Source: Peptostreptococcaceae bacterium (GTDB lineage Bacteria; Bacillota; Clostridia; Peptostreptococcales; Peptostreptococcaceae). From it: 64,000 nucleotides of DNA. Position numbers and translations under genes: made by a program. The stretch is from positions 496,001 to 560,000 of the forward strand of contig CABIZO010000001.1 of NCBI GenBank assembly GCA_902363255.1, read 5' to 3'. Positions 52,738 to 61,978 of this stretch are shown in pieces (position 1 is the stretch's first letter; each line of letters begins with the position of its first letter). The notes below the pieces were generated by a model that was given only the letters and a program-made list of their open reading frames with translations, was not told the DNA's origin and did no database searches.

Positions 52738-54168
52738 ATGGTTTATGATCCAAAATCAAGCAAAGCAGAGGAGTTTATAAATCACGAGGAAATTTTAGAA
52801 AGTTTAGAGTATGCAAAATCAAATAAATCAAATAAGGAATTAATTGAAGGAATATTAGACAAAGCAAATAGAGCTAAAGGATTAACTCACAGAGAAGCAG
52901 CAGTACTACTTGAATGTGAAGATAAAGAATTAATTGATAGAATGTTTAAAATGGCAGAAGACATTAAAAAAAGATTCTATGGCAATCGTATAGTAATGTT
53001 TGCGCCTTTATATTTGTCAAATTACTGTATAAATGGATGTGTTTATTGTCCGTACCATTTAAAAAATAAAACAATAGCTAGAAAAAAATTAACTCAAGAG
53101 GAAATAAAAAGAGAAGTAATTGCATTGCAAGATTTAGGACATAAAAGACTTGCTTTAGAAGCTGGAGAAGATCCAAAAAACAATCCTTTAGAATATATAC
53201 TTGAATCTATAAAAACCATATATAGTATAAAACATAAAAATGGAGCTATCCGTAGAGTAAATGTAAATATAGCAGCAACTACTGTAGAAGATTATAGAAA
53301 ATTAAAAGAAGCAGGTATAGGTACATATATATTGTTCCAAGAGACATACAATAAAGAATCATACGAAAAACTTCATCCAACAGGACCAAAGCATGACTAT
53401 GCTTATCATACAGAAGCACATGACAGAGCGATGGAAGGTGGTATAGATGACGTTGGGCTAGGTGTATTATACGGACTTAGTACATATAAATATGAGTTGG
53501 TAGGAATACTAATGCATGCAGAGCATTTAGAAGCTAGATTTGGAGTAGGTCCACATACTATAAGTGTGCCAAGACTTCGTCCTGCAAATGATATAGATGT
53601 TTCTGATTTTCCAGAGGCATTATCAGATGAAATATTCCAAAAAATAGTTGCTATAATTAGATTGGCAGTTCCTTACACAGGGATGATAGTTTCAACAAGA
53701 GAGTCTCAAAAAACTAGAGAAAAAGTATTACATTTAGGCGCTTCTCAAATAAGTGGTGCATCATCAACAAGTGTTGGAGGATATGCAGATAGAGCAGAGG
53801 GTATTAGTGAGGAAGTTACAAGTGCACAATTTGATGTGGACGATGATAGAACTCTAGATGAAGTTGTTAATTGGTTACTAGAAATGAATTATATTCCAAG
53901 TTTTTGCACTGCTTGTTACAGAGAAGGAAGAACAGGGGATAGATTTATGTCACTATGTAAAAATGGGCAAATAGCAAATTGCTGTCAGCCTAATGCACTT
54001 ATGACACTAAAAGAATATTTAGAAGATTATGCTAGTGATAGTACAAAAAAAGTAGGAGAAGAATTAATAGCAAAAGAAGTTAAAAAAATACCTAAAGATA
54101 AAGTAAGAAATATAGTGGAAGAAAGACTAGTTAAAATAGCCAATGGAGAAAGAGACTTTAGATTCTAA
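52738..54168 (+). CDS. hydG: [FeFe]-hydrogenase H-cluster maturase HydG (radical SAM tyrosine lyase)
   Basis: A 476-residue radical SAM enzyme cleaving tyrosine to p-cresol, CO and cyanide for the H-cluster. The radical SAM motif CINGCVYC is at 97-104 (CX3CX2C, as in HydG/ThiH). The auxiliary cluster cysteines C390, C393 and C416 lie in FCTACYREGRTGDRFM and ANCCQPNAL; this C-terminal domain is absent from ThiH and so identifies HydG. hydE and hydF are not in the window. Expression may be controlled by the leader RNA just upstream. Ribosome site AGGAGG. Confidence 0.95.
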   Translation: MVYDPKSSKAEEFINHEEILESLEYAKSNKSNKELIEGILDKANRAKGLTHREAAVLLECEDKELIDRMFKMAEDIKKRFYGNRIVMFAPLYLSNYCINGCVYCPYHLKNKTIARKKLTQEEIKREVIALQDLGHKRLALEAGEDPKNNPLEYILESIKTIYSIKHKNGAIRRVNVNIAATTVEDYRKLKEAGIGTYILFQETYNKESYEKLHPTGPKHDYAYHTEAHDRAMEGGIDDVGLGVLYGLSTYKYELVGILMHAEHLEARFGVGPHTISVPRLRPANDIDVSDFPEALSDEIFQKIVAIIRLAVPYTGMIVSTRESQKTREKVLHLGASQISGASSTSVGGYADRAEGISEEVTSAQFDVDDDRTLDEVVNWLLEMNYIPSFCTACYREGRTGDRFMSLCKNGQIANCCQPNALMTLKEYLEDYASDSTKKVGEELIAKEVKKIPKDKVRNIVEERLVKIANGERDFRF

Positions 54169-54224
54169 TATATAAGAAATTATAGGATTTAGTATGATGA
54201 TACAAATAGTATGGATATTTATGG

Positions 54225-54251
54225 AGAAGGCAATTTATTTGCCTTCTTTTT
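54225..54251 (+). terminator. Terminator of hydG
   Basis: AGAAGGCAA / TTGCCTTCT, 5-base loop, T-run. Confidence 0.85.
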
Positions 54252-54340
54252 GTTATGTAAAAGTTTTAGAATAAAAAGGATAATTATAGGGATCTACGAA
54301 TATTATTTTGTAATGGAAGATATAATTGGGGTGATAAAAT

Positions 54341-54955
54341 TTGAAGCTAATTTGTTACAACATACATAAGGGTATGGATGAATTTCGAAGAGTTACTTTA
54401 TTTCAACTGATACATTACTTAAAATCTTTAGATTGTGATATTATTTGCCTGCAAGAAGTTTTATATTATCAATTTAAACTGATGAAAGTTTTATTAAAAA
54501 TGGATGGAGTATTTGGCTTGCATGTCAATAATAAAAAAATAAAATTTGGAATATGTATATTGAGCAAAAGTAAAATAAATGAGAGTTCACACTTATTATT
54601 AACTAGTAAAAAGGAGCAAAGAGGATTATTAAGTATATATGAAAATGAAAATCTTATTATAAACACTCATTTGGGATTAGATACGGAGGAAAGGCAGACA
54701 CAAATAAGTGAGATAATTAATTTTGCTGAAATGGAGAATAAGAAAAATATTGTTATTTGTGGTGATTTTAATGAGAAAAATATTAGCTTAGGTTATTATA
54801 ATGATGTTGCTCAATATTTGTATAAAGATTTTTGTCCAACGTTTAAAACATCTAGAATTGATTATGTTTTTGTTAGTAAAACAATAGATATAAAATCTTA
54901 TAATGTTGATCAAGTATTTTACTCGGATCATTTTCCAATTATTGTAGAGATATAA
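54341..54955 (+). CDS. Endonuclease/exonuclease/phosphatase (EEP) family protein
   Basis: A 204-residue EEP-fold hydrolase. Catalytic signals in order: CYNIHKG (Asn), ICLQEVL (Glu, metal), INTHLGLD (His), ICGDFNE (Asp/Asn) and the final SDHFPI (Asp-His). It has no signal peptide. Substrate could be nucleic acid, sphingomyelin-like lipid or inositol phosphate; small soluble clostridial copies are uncharacterised. TTG start with GGGGTGAT upstream. Confidence 0.82.
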   Translation: MKLICYNIHKGMDEFRRVTLFQLIHYLKSLDCDIICLQEVLYYQFKLMKVLLKMDGVFGLHVNNKKIKFGICILSKSKINESSHLLLTSKKEQRGLLSIYENENLIINTHLGLDTEERQTQISEIINFAEMENKKNIVICGDFNEKNISLGYYNDVAQYLYKDFCPTFKTSRIDYVFVSKTIDIKSYNVDQVFYSDHFPIIVEI

Positions 54956-55016
54956 AAAGATATATATTAACAAAATAATCATAGAAGTTTAATTAATTTC
55001 GAATAGGGGGGATTAA

Positions 55017-55340
55017 ATGAGTAGTGAAAAAAATTTACTTCAAATGATATTTGACGGTATTTGGGGAACTGGAGAAATTATAGTAAAAGCATTTACTCAT
55101 AAAGAGGAAAAAAAGGAGCCTTTGGATATATTTTTTAACAAAGTTGGTCTTTGTAATAAAGATCAAGAATTTCCAAAGGTAGTAGAAACTATTTTACAAA
55201 AAGAAGAAAATATTTACAAAATATGGTGTCCAATAGGTCTTGGGAAATTAGATTTTGAAAAATATACAGATGCATTAGAAGTATATCTAGGGAAAAAAAT
55301 AGAGGTTAAATCTACTAAAGGGTTCATATATATTAAATAG
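55017..55340 (+). CDS. Small protein resembling the N-terminal region of FtsK/SpoIIIE-type transfer ATPases
   Basis: A 107-residue protein. The segment GLCNKDQEFPKVVETILQKEE to WCPIGLGKLDFEKYTDALEVYLGKKIEV recalls, from memory, the region before the motor domain in conjugative FtsK-like proteins (Tn916 Orf21 type). No P-loop is present and the gene ends at 55340 with a terminator, so it is either a stand-alone adaptor or a truncated relic. Ribosome site GGGGGGAT is good. No other transfer genes are nearby. Confidence 0.5.
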   Translation: MSSEKNLLQMIFDGIWGTGEIIVKAFTHKEEKKEPLDIFFNKVGLCNKDQEFPKVVETILQKEENIYKIWCPIGLGKLDFEKYTDALEVYLGKKIEVKSTKGFIYIK

Positions 55341-55383
55341 AGTTATAATTAAAAAGAATAAGATTATATGATAAATATATTTA

Positions 55384-55417
55384 AAAGATTTGGTAAAATG
55401 CCGAATCTTTTTTTATG
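55384..55417 (+). terminator. Terminator after the small FtsK-N-like gene
   Basis: AAAGATTTGG / CCGAATCTTT (one G-U pair) with T7. Confidence 0.85.
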
Positions 55418-55533
55418 AAAAAAATCGAAAAATAATATTTAATTAATATTTAATATAAGTATAACTTATAAAAATATAAAAATAGATTAATTTGAAGTAA
55501 ATTCATAATAAATTATATAAAGATTACAATTTG

Positions 55534-55548
55534 AATTTACAGAAAATT
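55534..55548 (+). promoter_or_regulatory. CodY-like box upstream of first brnQ
   Basis: AATTTACAGAAAATT matches the CodY consensus AATTTTCWGAAAATT at 14 of 15 positions and lies just upstream of the -35 box. CodY senses branched-chain amino acids and GTP, fitting control of their transporter. Confidence 0.7.
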
Positions 55549-55557
55549 ATAATTTTA

Positions 55558-55587
55558 TTGACTATTCAAACACATCTCGTGTATAAT
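55558..55587 (+). promoter_or_regulatory. Promoter of first brnQ
   Basis: TTGACT (55558-55563), 18-base spacer, TATAAT (55582-55587). Confidence 0.75.
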
Positions 55588-55629
55588 ACATCTATGACAT
55601 TAAAAGATTTACGGAACAAGGAGGTTACA

Positions 55630-56928
55630 ATGAAAAAGACAAATAAAGATATCATAATAGTAGGCTTTGCATTATTTGCAATGTTTTTCGGAGCAGGAAA
55701 TTTATTATTTCCACCATTTTTAGGACTTATAACAGGTAAAAGTTGGGCAACAGGATTTACAGGATTTATATTAGCAGATGTAGGTTTATCACTACTTGCA
55801 ATACTTGCCATAGCAAAATGTAATGGAGAGGTTAGTAAAATATTCTCAAGAGCAGGTCATAAACTATCTATTGCTCTAGGATGTGCAATAATGATTTGTA
55901 TAGGACCACTACTTGCAATACCAAGAACAGCGGCAACTACATTTGAGATGGGTATTCAACCAATATTTAATAATTTTAACTCAATAGTATTTTCAATAAT
56001 ATTCTTTGGTATAACATTATTATTAACGATAAGACCATCAAAAGTTGTTGATATAATAGGATCTTATTTAACACCAGCATTATTAATAGCTTTACTAGTA
56101 TTAATAGGAATGGGAATAGTTAATCCTTTGGGAGATATTCAACCATCAACAATAGAAGGAGTATTTTCAGAAGGTATATTCCAAGGATATCAAACACTAG
56201 ATGCTTTAGGAGCAGTTTCTTTAGGGGCAGTAATTATAACAAGTATAGCAAATAAAGGATATACTAAAGAAAAAGAACAAGTTAGTATGACATTCAAAGC
56301 AGGATTAGTAGCAGGAGCGGGGCTACTAGTAGTTTATGGCGGTCTTACATATCTTGGTGCAACAGTATCAGGGTTATTTAATTCAAATGTATCACAAGCA
56401 GGATTAATAGTTTCAATAACAGAAATGTTATTAGGGTTCCCAGGAAAAGTTATATTAGGAATAATTGTAATGCTTGCATGTTTAACAACAGCAATAGGAT
56501 TAACATCTGCAACTGGACAATATTTCTCGAAACTTTCAAATAATAAAGTGAAATATGAAGTGATAGTGACAGTAGTATGTTTATTTAGTTTAGTTGTGTC
56601 TAATTTTGGAGTTGATAAGATAATACAATTCTCAGCACCAATATTAACATTTGTATATCCGCCAACAATAGTTTTAGTAGTATATACGCTATTTGGGAAA
56701 TTTATTAAAAATGATAATGTGTTCAAATTTGGAACGTATGCAGCGTTATTTATAAGTATATTAAACATAGTGAGTGATTTTGGAGTAAAAGTTCCATTAA
56801 TAAATAGTTTACCATTATACTCTTTAGGGTTTAACTGGGTGGTGCCTGTTCTTATAGCATCGGTAATAGGATTCTTTGTTAAATCAAATTCTAAATTTAA
56901 ATCTGGACAAAAAGATATAGCTGCTTAG
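55630..56928 (+). CDS. brnQ: Branched-chain amino acid:cation symporter, BrnQ (copy 1)
   Basis: A 432-residue transporter of Leu, Ile and Val (LIVCS family) with about 12 membrane segments. Family motifs: FALFAMFFGAGNLLFPPFLG at the N-terminus, IPRTAATTFEMG, FSEGIFQGYQTLDALGAVSLGAVI and LACLTTAIGLTSATGQYFS. Start ATG 55630 has AGGAGGTTAC; a longer in-frame start at 55531 would overlap the CodY box and promoter. It is followed 800 bases later by a highly similar second copy. Confidence 0.95.
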   Translation: MKKTNKDIIIVGFALFAMFFGAGNLLFPPFLGLITGKSWATGFTGFILADVGLSLLAILAIAKCNGEVSKIFSRAGHKLSIALGCAIMICIGPLLAIPRTAATTFEMGIQPIFNNFNSIVFSIIFFGITLLLTIRPSKVVDIIGSYLTPALLIALLVLIGMGIVNPLGDIQPSTIEGVFSEGIFQGYQTLDALGAVSLGAVIITSIANKGYTKEKEQVSMTFKAGLVAGAGLLVVYGGLTYLGATVSGLFNSNVSQAGLIVSITEMLLGFPGKVILGIIVMLACLTTAIGLTSATGQYFSKLSNNKVKYEVIVTVVCLFSLVVSNFGVDKIIQFSAPILTFVYPPTIVLVVYTLFGKFIKNDNVFKFGTYAALFISILNIVSDFGVKVPLINSLPLYSLGFNWVVPVLIASVIGFFVKSNSKFKSGQKDIAA

Positions 56929-56950
56929 AATTTATAATAATTAGATATAT

Positions 56951-56993
56951 AAGCCTCTTAGTACATTATTTTTAATGTTAAGAGGCTTTTTTT
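56951..56993 (+). terminator. Terminator of first brnQ
   Basis: AAGCCTCTTA / TAAGAGGCTT with inner pairing and T7. Confidence 0.9.
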
Positions 56994-57632
56994 GATGATA
57001 AATAATTAAAAATGATTATTTAATTCTAATTAATATTAAAAAGAAAATATATTGTGAAAATTTAGAAAAATAGAAAAAATCACTGTATAAATTTCATGGG
57101 AATTTTCAAATTTAATGAGTTATATAAGAAGTAACTAATAATTATTTTAAAGAGTATTTTATGATATCTAGGAACGTAAAAAATTATGTTGATTAAATTT
57201 ATTGAAATAAAGAAAAAAGGGTATACTAAGTAGATTTTTTAACAAAGCATACTGTCTAAATAAATAGATAGTATATTTATTATAGTTTAAGTTATTTTGA
57301 ATCGGGAAAATGTTTGCAAAAGCTAGGTTCTATATTAATTGAAAAAAACAGGATTGGAAGAAAATAAATTTAAAAGGGATCTTTTTGTAAAGATGCTAAA
57401 TGAAAATTTACTAGAAATTATATATATATTAAAGGTATATATATGGAAAATTTACTATGGCATAATGAAAATATGTTAAAAAATAGATTTAGACATTTTA
57501 TCTAATCTTTTTTTGTGGAGAAAATCGAAAAAAATATAAAGATTGTTTTGAATATAAACATTAGTTAAAAAATTCTGAAAATTACTTTTGTTTTTTTATT
57601 TATATTCAATCTAATATCATGATTATAATTTG
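56994..57632 (+). other. AT-rich spacer between brnQ copies
   Basis: No gene is seen. It holds a terminator-like stem without T-run (57249-57274, ATACTGTCTA / TAGATAGTAT), a segment at about 57505-57535 that repeats the AATCTTTTTTT and AAAATCGAAAAA tail found at 55404-55437 upstream of copy 1, and a second CodY-like site AAAATTCTGAAAATT (57569-57583, 13 of 15). Confidence 0.5.
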
Positions 57633-57647
57633 AATATACAGAAAATT
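57633..57647 (+). promoter_or_regulatory. CodY-like box upstream of second brnQ
   Basis: AATATACAGAAAATT matches the CodY consensus at 13 of 15 and occupies the same position as in copy 1. Confidence 0.6.
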
Positions 57648-57656
57648 ATAATTTTA

Positions 57657-57686
57657 TTGACTATTCTAATACATGTCATATACAAT
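57657..57686 (+). promoter_or_regulatory. Promoter of second brnQ
   Basis: TTGACT (57657-57662), 18-base spacer, TACAAT (57681-57686), parallel to copy 1. Confidence 0.7.
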
Positions 57687-57729
57687 CCTGGTATGGAACA
57701 AAATATTAAGGGGGAATTAGGAGGTCACA

Positions 57730-59031
57730 ATGAAAAAGACAAATAAAGATATTATAATAACAGGTTTCGCATTGTTTGCAATGTTTTTTGGGGCAGGAAA
57801 TTTAATCTTTCCGCCGTTTTTAGGTCTTATAACAGGAAGCAGTTGGTTGACTGGTTTTACAGGATTTATATTAGCAGATGTAGGTTTATCTCTATTAGCT
57901 ATACTTGCAATAGCAAGATGTAATGGGGAGGTTGGGAAAATATTTTCTAGAGCTGGACACAAATTATCTATTGCTCTAGCTTGTGCAATAATGATTTGTA
58001 TAGGACCACTACTTGCGATACCAAGAACAGCAGCAACTACATTTGAAATGGGTATTCAACCTATATTCAGCGATTTTAACTCAATAATATTCTCGATAAT
58101 ATTCTTCAGCGTGACATTATTATTAACAATAAGACCATCTAAGGTCGTAGACATAATAGGTTCTTATTTAACACCAGCGCTATTAATATCATTATTAGTA
58201 TTAATAGGGATGGGTGTAATAAATCCATTAGGACGCGTAGAACCAGCAACAATAGATGGCGTATTTTCAGAAGGTATATTCCAAGGTTATCAAACTCTGG
58301 ATGCTTTAGGAGCAGTATCATTATCAGCTGTAATATTTACAAGTATAGCTAATAAAGGATACACAGAACAAAAAGAAAAGATAAGTATAACATTTAAGGC
58401 AGGATTAATAGCAGGAGCCGGGTTATTCTTAGTTTATGGTGGCCTTACATATCTTGGTGCAACAGTATCAACAATGTTTAACTCAGATGTATCACAAGCA
58501 GGATTAATAGTTTCCATAACAGATATGTTATTAGGATTCCCAGGTAAAGTAGTGTTAGGGTTAATAGTAACTCTTGCATGTTTAACAACTGCAATAGGAT
58601 TAACATCTGCAACTGGTCAATATTTCTCTAAGCTTTCAAATAATAAAATAAAATATGAAGTAATAGTTACTGGCGTATGTCTATTCAGTTTAGTAGTTTC
58701 TAATTTTGGTGTTGACTCAATAATTAAATTTTCAGCTCCAATATTAACTGTGATATACCCTCCAACAATAGTGTTAGTAGTATTTACTCTATTAGGACAA
58801 TTTATCAAAAATGATAACGTATTTAAATTTGCAACTTATACAGCATTATTAATGAGTGTCTTAAATATAATGGGGGACTTTGGAGTGAAAGTTCCATTTA
58901 TACATAGTCTACCATTAGATAAATTAGGATTTAACTGGATAGTACCAGTGCTTATAGCATCAGCAATAGGATTCTTTGTTAAATCAAAAGCTTCTAAATC
59001 AAAATCTGATTCAGAAGAAGTTACTGCATAA
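57730..59031 (+). CDS. brnQ: Branched-chain amino acid:cation symporter, BrnQ (copy 2)
   Basis: A 433-residue paralogue of the preceding transporter; most positions are identical, including the N-terminal GAGNLIFPPFLG and the GIFQGYQTLDALGAVSL motif. Differences cluster in loops and at the C-terminus (KASKSKSDSEEVTA). Reading frame is intact with an AGGAGGTCAC site, so both copies are probably functional; they may differ in affinity or preferred amino acid. The upstream control region is duplicated too. Confidence 0.95.
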   Translation: MKKTNKDIIITGFALFAMFFGAGNLIFPPFLGLITGSSWLTGFTGFILADVGLSLLAILAIARCNGEVGKIFSRAGHKLSIALACAIMICIGPLLAIPRTAATTFEMGIQPIFSDFNSIIFSIIFFSVTLLLTIRPSKVVDIIGSYLTPALLISLLVLIGMGVINPLGRVEPATIDGVFSEGIFQGYQTLDALGAVSLSAVIFTSIANKGYTEQKEKISITFKAGLIAGAGLFLVYGGLTYLGATVSTMFNSDVSQAGLIVSITDMLLGFPGKVVLGLIVTLACLTTAIGLTSATGQYFSKLSNNKIKYEVIVTGVCLFSLVVSNFGVDSIIKFSAPILTVIYPPTIVLVVFTLLGQFIKNDNVFKFATYTALLMSVLNIMGDFGVKVPFIHSLPLDKLGFNWIVPVLIASAIGFFVKSKASKSKSDSEEVTA

Positions 59032-59044
59032 AATTATAAATTAA

Positions 59045-59079
59045 AAAATCCCTAGCTTATAAACTAAGCTGGGGATTTT
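59045..59079 (+). terminator. Terminator of second brnQ
   Basis: AAAATCCCTAGCTTA / TAAGCTGGGGATTTT (one G-U pair), 5-base loop. Confidence 0.85.
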
Positions 59080-59158
59080 GTTATGTTTAATAGTAATAGA
59101 CAAGTTTATAATTTCATAAATATTAATAATAAGTAATAACATAAGGAGATTAATATTT

Positions 59159-61018
59159 ATGAAAAATGAAGTTATTATTGTAGGGGCTGGAATATCAGGT
59201 CTTACAGCAGCAGCACTACTTGCTAAGAGGGGATTTAAAGTAACAGTTATTGATGCCCAGTTTAAGCCAGGAGGATCTTGTGGAATATTCAAAAGAAAAG
59301 ATGTGATTTTTGAACAAGGTGCAGCTATGATTTATGGGTTTGGAAAAATAGGATTTAATCCACACAGATTTGTTTTTAATGCTTTAGAAGAACCTATAGA
59401 TATAATAAAGCATGATGATTTATATTGTATTAACTTTGAAGGAAAGAGAATTATTTTTTATGAAGATATGGAGAGGTTTACTGAGGAGCTAGGAGAGATT
59501 TTTCCCGAAGAAAAGAAAAACTTTAAAAAGTTTTATGATGATTTATCAGATTTATATCTAAAAGTCATAGCAGAACAACCGACATTTACCACACCAGACG
59601 TTGTAACGAAGGAAGAAGGATTAGCACAATTAAAAAGTCATCCTAAAGCATATATGAAGTTTTTAGGATTTATGAATAAAAATACTGAATATTTACTAAG
59701 AAAATATTTTAGTACAAAAGAAGTTTTTAACTTTTTTGATAAGCTTACGTCTACTTATTGTTACACTAATGTATATGAAACTCCAGCTATATTATCTTCT
59801 GTAATGTTTGTTGATAATCATTTTGGTGGAAGTTACTATCCTGCTGGTTCTACATTAAACTTAGTTGGAAAGTTGGAAAAAGTTATAGAGGAAAATGATG
59901 GACAAATGATCTATAACAAAAAAGTAGAAGAGATTTTAGTAGAGGATAAAAAGGTTATAGGGGTAAGATTGGATGATAATCAAATTATTAAAAGTAGTCG
60001 AGTAATAAATTCAGGAAATGTATGGAATTTATATAATAATTTAATTAATAAAAATCTGTGTGAGAAAAGTAGAAAATGGGCAAACTCATTAGTTCCAACT
60101 TATCCGTCGTTGGTATTGTTCGCGTTAGTAGAGGAAAGAGTAATTCCAAAGGACACTTTGCCTATAGAGATGCTAATTAGTAATTCTAAAAAAATTGACG
60201 AGGGTGAAATTACTGTTTATATATTAAGCAAAGATGATTATACACTTTGTCCAAGGGGATATCATATAATTGTGGCAATAGGTCCTTCTTTTGAATCTTG
60301 GCCAGTTGGATTGAAAGAAGGTTACCATGATATCAATTATTTAAATAAAAAATCTACGGAAAAAAACAGAATCCTAAAAATATTAGATAAAAGATTCCCA
60401 GGGTTTATAGATGCAGTATCTTATGTAGAGTTAAGTACTCCAGTTACTTTGGAACGATTAGTTATGAAAGAAAAGGGAGCAGTGGCTGGTCCAAAGCAGC
60501 AACTTGGTCAGCATATGATGAAGAGATTGAAAACAAAGGGAGAAATTGAAGGTTTATATAATTGCGGAGAATCTACAGTTATGGGAACAGGAACTCCTGC
60601 TGTAACTGTATCAGGCATAAGTGTTGCAAATCTAATATTGAGAGAATGTAATATGAAAGAATATAAAAATAGTGACATTAAAAAGGATTATGTAAGAATA
60701 GTTGAAAAGCCTTATAAAGGAGAAAACTTAAAACTGAGTCGTGATGAACTAGAGAATAGAATAGGCAAGTTATCTATGGAATGTCAGTATTGTATAAATC
60801 CAAGCTGTGAAAAAGCATGCAATAATAATGTTCCTATAAGAGATATAAATAGAAGATTATCTGTAGGAAATTTTTATGGTGGAAGAAAATTATTAAATCA
60901 GTATAAAGAAAATCCATGCATTAATTGTAAAGAAGTTGCTTGTGAAAAAGTTTGCATAAGAAGAAAGTTTGATAGTGCTGTAAATATAAAAGAAATAAAT
61001 GCTAATTTAATGAAATAA
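59159..61018 (+). CDS. CrtI/phytoene-desaturase-like FAD oxidoreductase with C-terminal Fer4_20 domain
   Basis: A 619-residue fusion. Residues 1-500 are a CrtI-type oxidoreductase: FAD/NAD fold VIIVGAGISGLTAAALLAKRG, PGGSCGIFKRKDVIFEQGA, and the C-terminal GLYNCGESTVMGTGTPAVTVSG. Residues about 535-610 carry eight cysteines (542, 545, 550, 554, 587, 590, 595, 599) in CxxCxxxxCxxxC repeats with NNVPIRDINRRLSVGNFYGG, the two-[4Fe-4S] Fer4_20 module usually found N-terminal in GltD/DPD-type proteins. Here it is C-terminal. It could pass electrons to or from the FAD. It is 12 bases before an ABC exporter operon. Confidence 0.8.
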   Translation: MKNEVIIVGAGISGLTAAALLAKRGFKVTVIDAQFKPGGSCGIFKRKDVIFEQGAAMIYGFGKIGFNPHRFVFNALEEPIDIIKHDDLYCINFEGKRIIFYEDMERFTEELGEIFPEEKKNFKKFYDDLSDLYLKVIAEQPTFTTPDVVTKEEGLAQLKSHPKAYMKFLGFMNKNTEYLLRKYFSTKEVFNFFDKLTSTYCYTNVYETPAILSSVMFVDNHFGGSYYPAGSTLNLVGKLEKVIEENDGQMIYNKKVEEILVEDKKVIGVRLDDNQIIKSSRVINSGNVWNLYNNLINKNLCEKSRKWANSLVPTYPSLVLFALVEERVIPKDTLPIEMLISNSKKIDEGEITVYILSKDDYTLCPRGYHIIVAIGPSFESWPVGLKEGYHDINYLNKKSTEKNRILKILDKRFPGFIDAVSYVELSTPVTLERLVMKEKGAVAGPKQQLGQHMMKRLKTKGEIEGLYNCGESTVMGTGTPAVTVSGISVANLILRECNMKEYKNSDIKKDYVRIVEKPYKGENLKLSRDELENRIGKLSMECQYCINPSCEKACNNNVPIRDINRRLSVGNFYGGRKLLNQYKENPCINCKEVACEKVCIRRKFDSAVNIKEINANLMK

Positions 61019-61030
61019 GGAGGATGAGTT

Positions 61031-61960
61031 ATGTATATTCTCCAAGCTAAACATTTGGATAAATTCTATGGTAAAACTAAAGTCATAAAAGATGTGAGTT
61101 TCTCTATAAAAAAAGGACAGATATATGGCTTATTGGGTCCTAATGGAGCAGGAAAAAGTACACTTATTAAGATGATTGCAGGAATTGAAAAGGTAGATGA
61201 GGGTGAAATTATTTTTGAAGAAGAAGTAAAAAATATAAATAGATACAAGAGAAATATGGGGATTCTAACTCAAGATATCGCTTTATACCCAAGTTTTACT
61301 GCTCATGAAAATATTTCATTTTTTTGCTCATTGTATTCTTATAGAGGTAAAGAATTAAGAAAAAGAGTAGATAGGGCCTCAGAATTTGTAGGTTTAACTG
61401 ATTGCAAAAATAAAAAGGTAGAAGAATTCTCTGGAGGGATGATGAGACGCCTTCATTTAGCATGTGCTATAGCCCATACCCCAAAACTTATTATTATGGA
61501 TGAACCAACAGTAGGAATAGATCCTCAATCAAGAAATCATATACTGAAATCAGTAAAACAACTAAAAAATGAGGGTGCTAGTATAATTTATACATCACAT
61601 TATATAGAGGAAATAGAAGAAATTTGCGATGAAATATGTATTTTAGATAAGGGTGAAATTATAGCAAAGGGAAATTCTGAATATTTGAAATCATATTATA
61701 TGAGAAACAATACTTATATAATCATTTTGAAAAATAAAGTAGATAATATTGAAAATGCTATAAAAAAAATAGACGGAATTAGTTATGTAAGTGTTAGTAA
61801 TAGAGAAATAAAGTGTTCTTGCTCAAAGGGGATTAATATCTTACAAAAACTTGTAAACACAATTTGCAACAATGGGGGAGTGATAGAAAGTATAAAAAAT
61901 GAATTGCCAACATTGGAAAATGTGTTTTTAAATATTACTGGGGAAAAGTTAAGAAATTAG
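61031..61960 (+). CDS. ABC transporter ATP-binding protein (DrrA/CcmA type)
   Basis: A 309-residue ATPase for the two permeases downstream. Walker A GPNGAGKSTLIK (about 37-48), Q-loop LTQDIALYPSFTA, signature EFSGGMMRRLHLACA, Walker B LIIMDEPTVGIDPQSR and switch His TSHYIEEIE. The C-terminal tail (about 225-309) is the usual DrrA-like regulatory part. It is 12 bases from the oxidoreductase gene (AAGGAGGATG site), indicating one operon. Confidence 0.9.
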   Translation: MYILQAKHLDKFYGKTKVIKDVSFSIKKGQIYGLLGPNGAGKSTLIKMIAGIEKVDEGEIIFEEEVKNINRYKRNMGILTQDIALYPSFTAHENISFFCSLYSYRGKELRKRVDRASEFVGLTDCKNKKVEEFSGGMMRRLHLACAIAHTPKLIIMDEPTVGIDPQSRNHILKSVKQLKNEGASIIYTSHYIEEIEEICDEICILDKGEIIAKGNSEYLKSYYMRNNTYIIILKNKVDNIENAIKKIDGISYVSVSNREIKCSCSKGINILQKLVNTICNNGGVIESIKNELPTLENVFLNITGEKLRN

Positions 61961-61978
61961 TATGTAAGGGGGATGAAT

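Noticed and set aside
56334..56768. 144-codon leftward frame opposite brnQ
   Set aside because: It mirrors the hydrophobic codons of brnQ, lies fully inside the gene and has no upstream signals.
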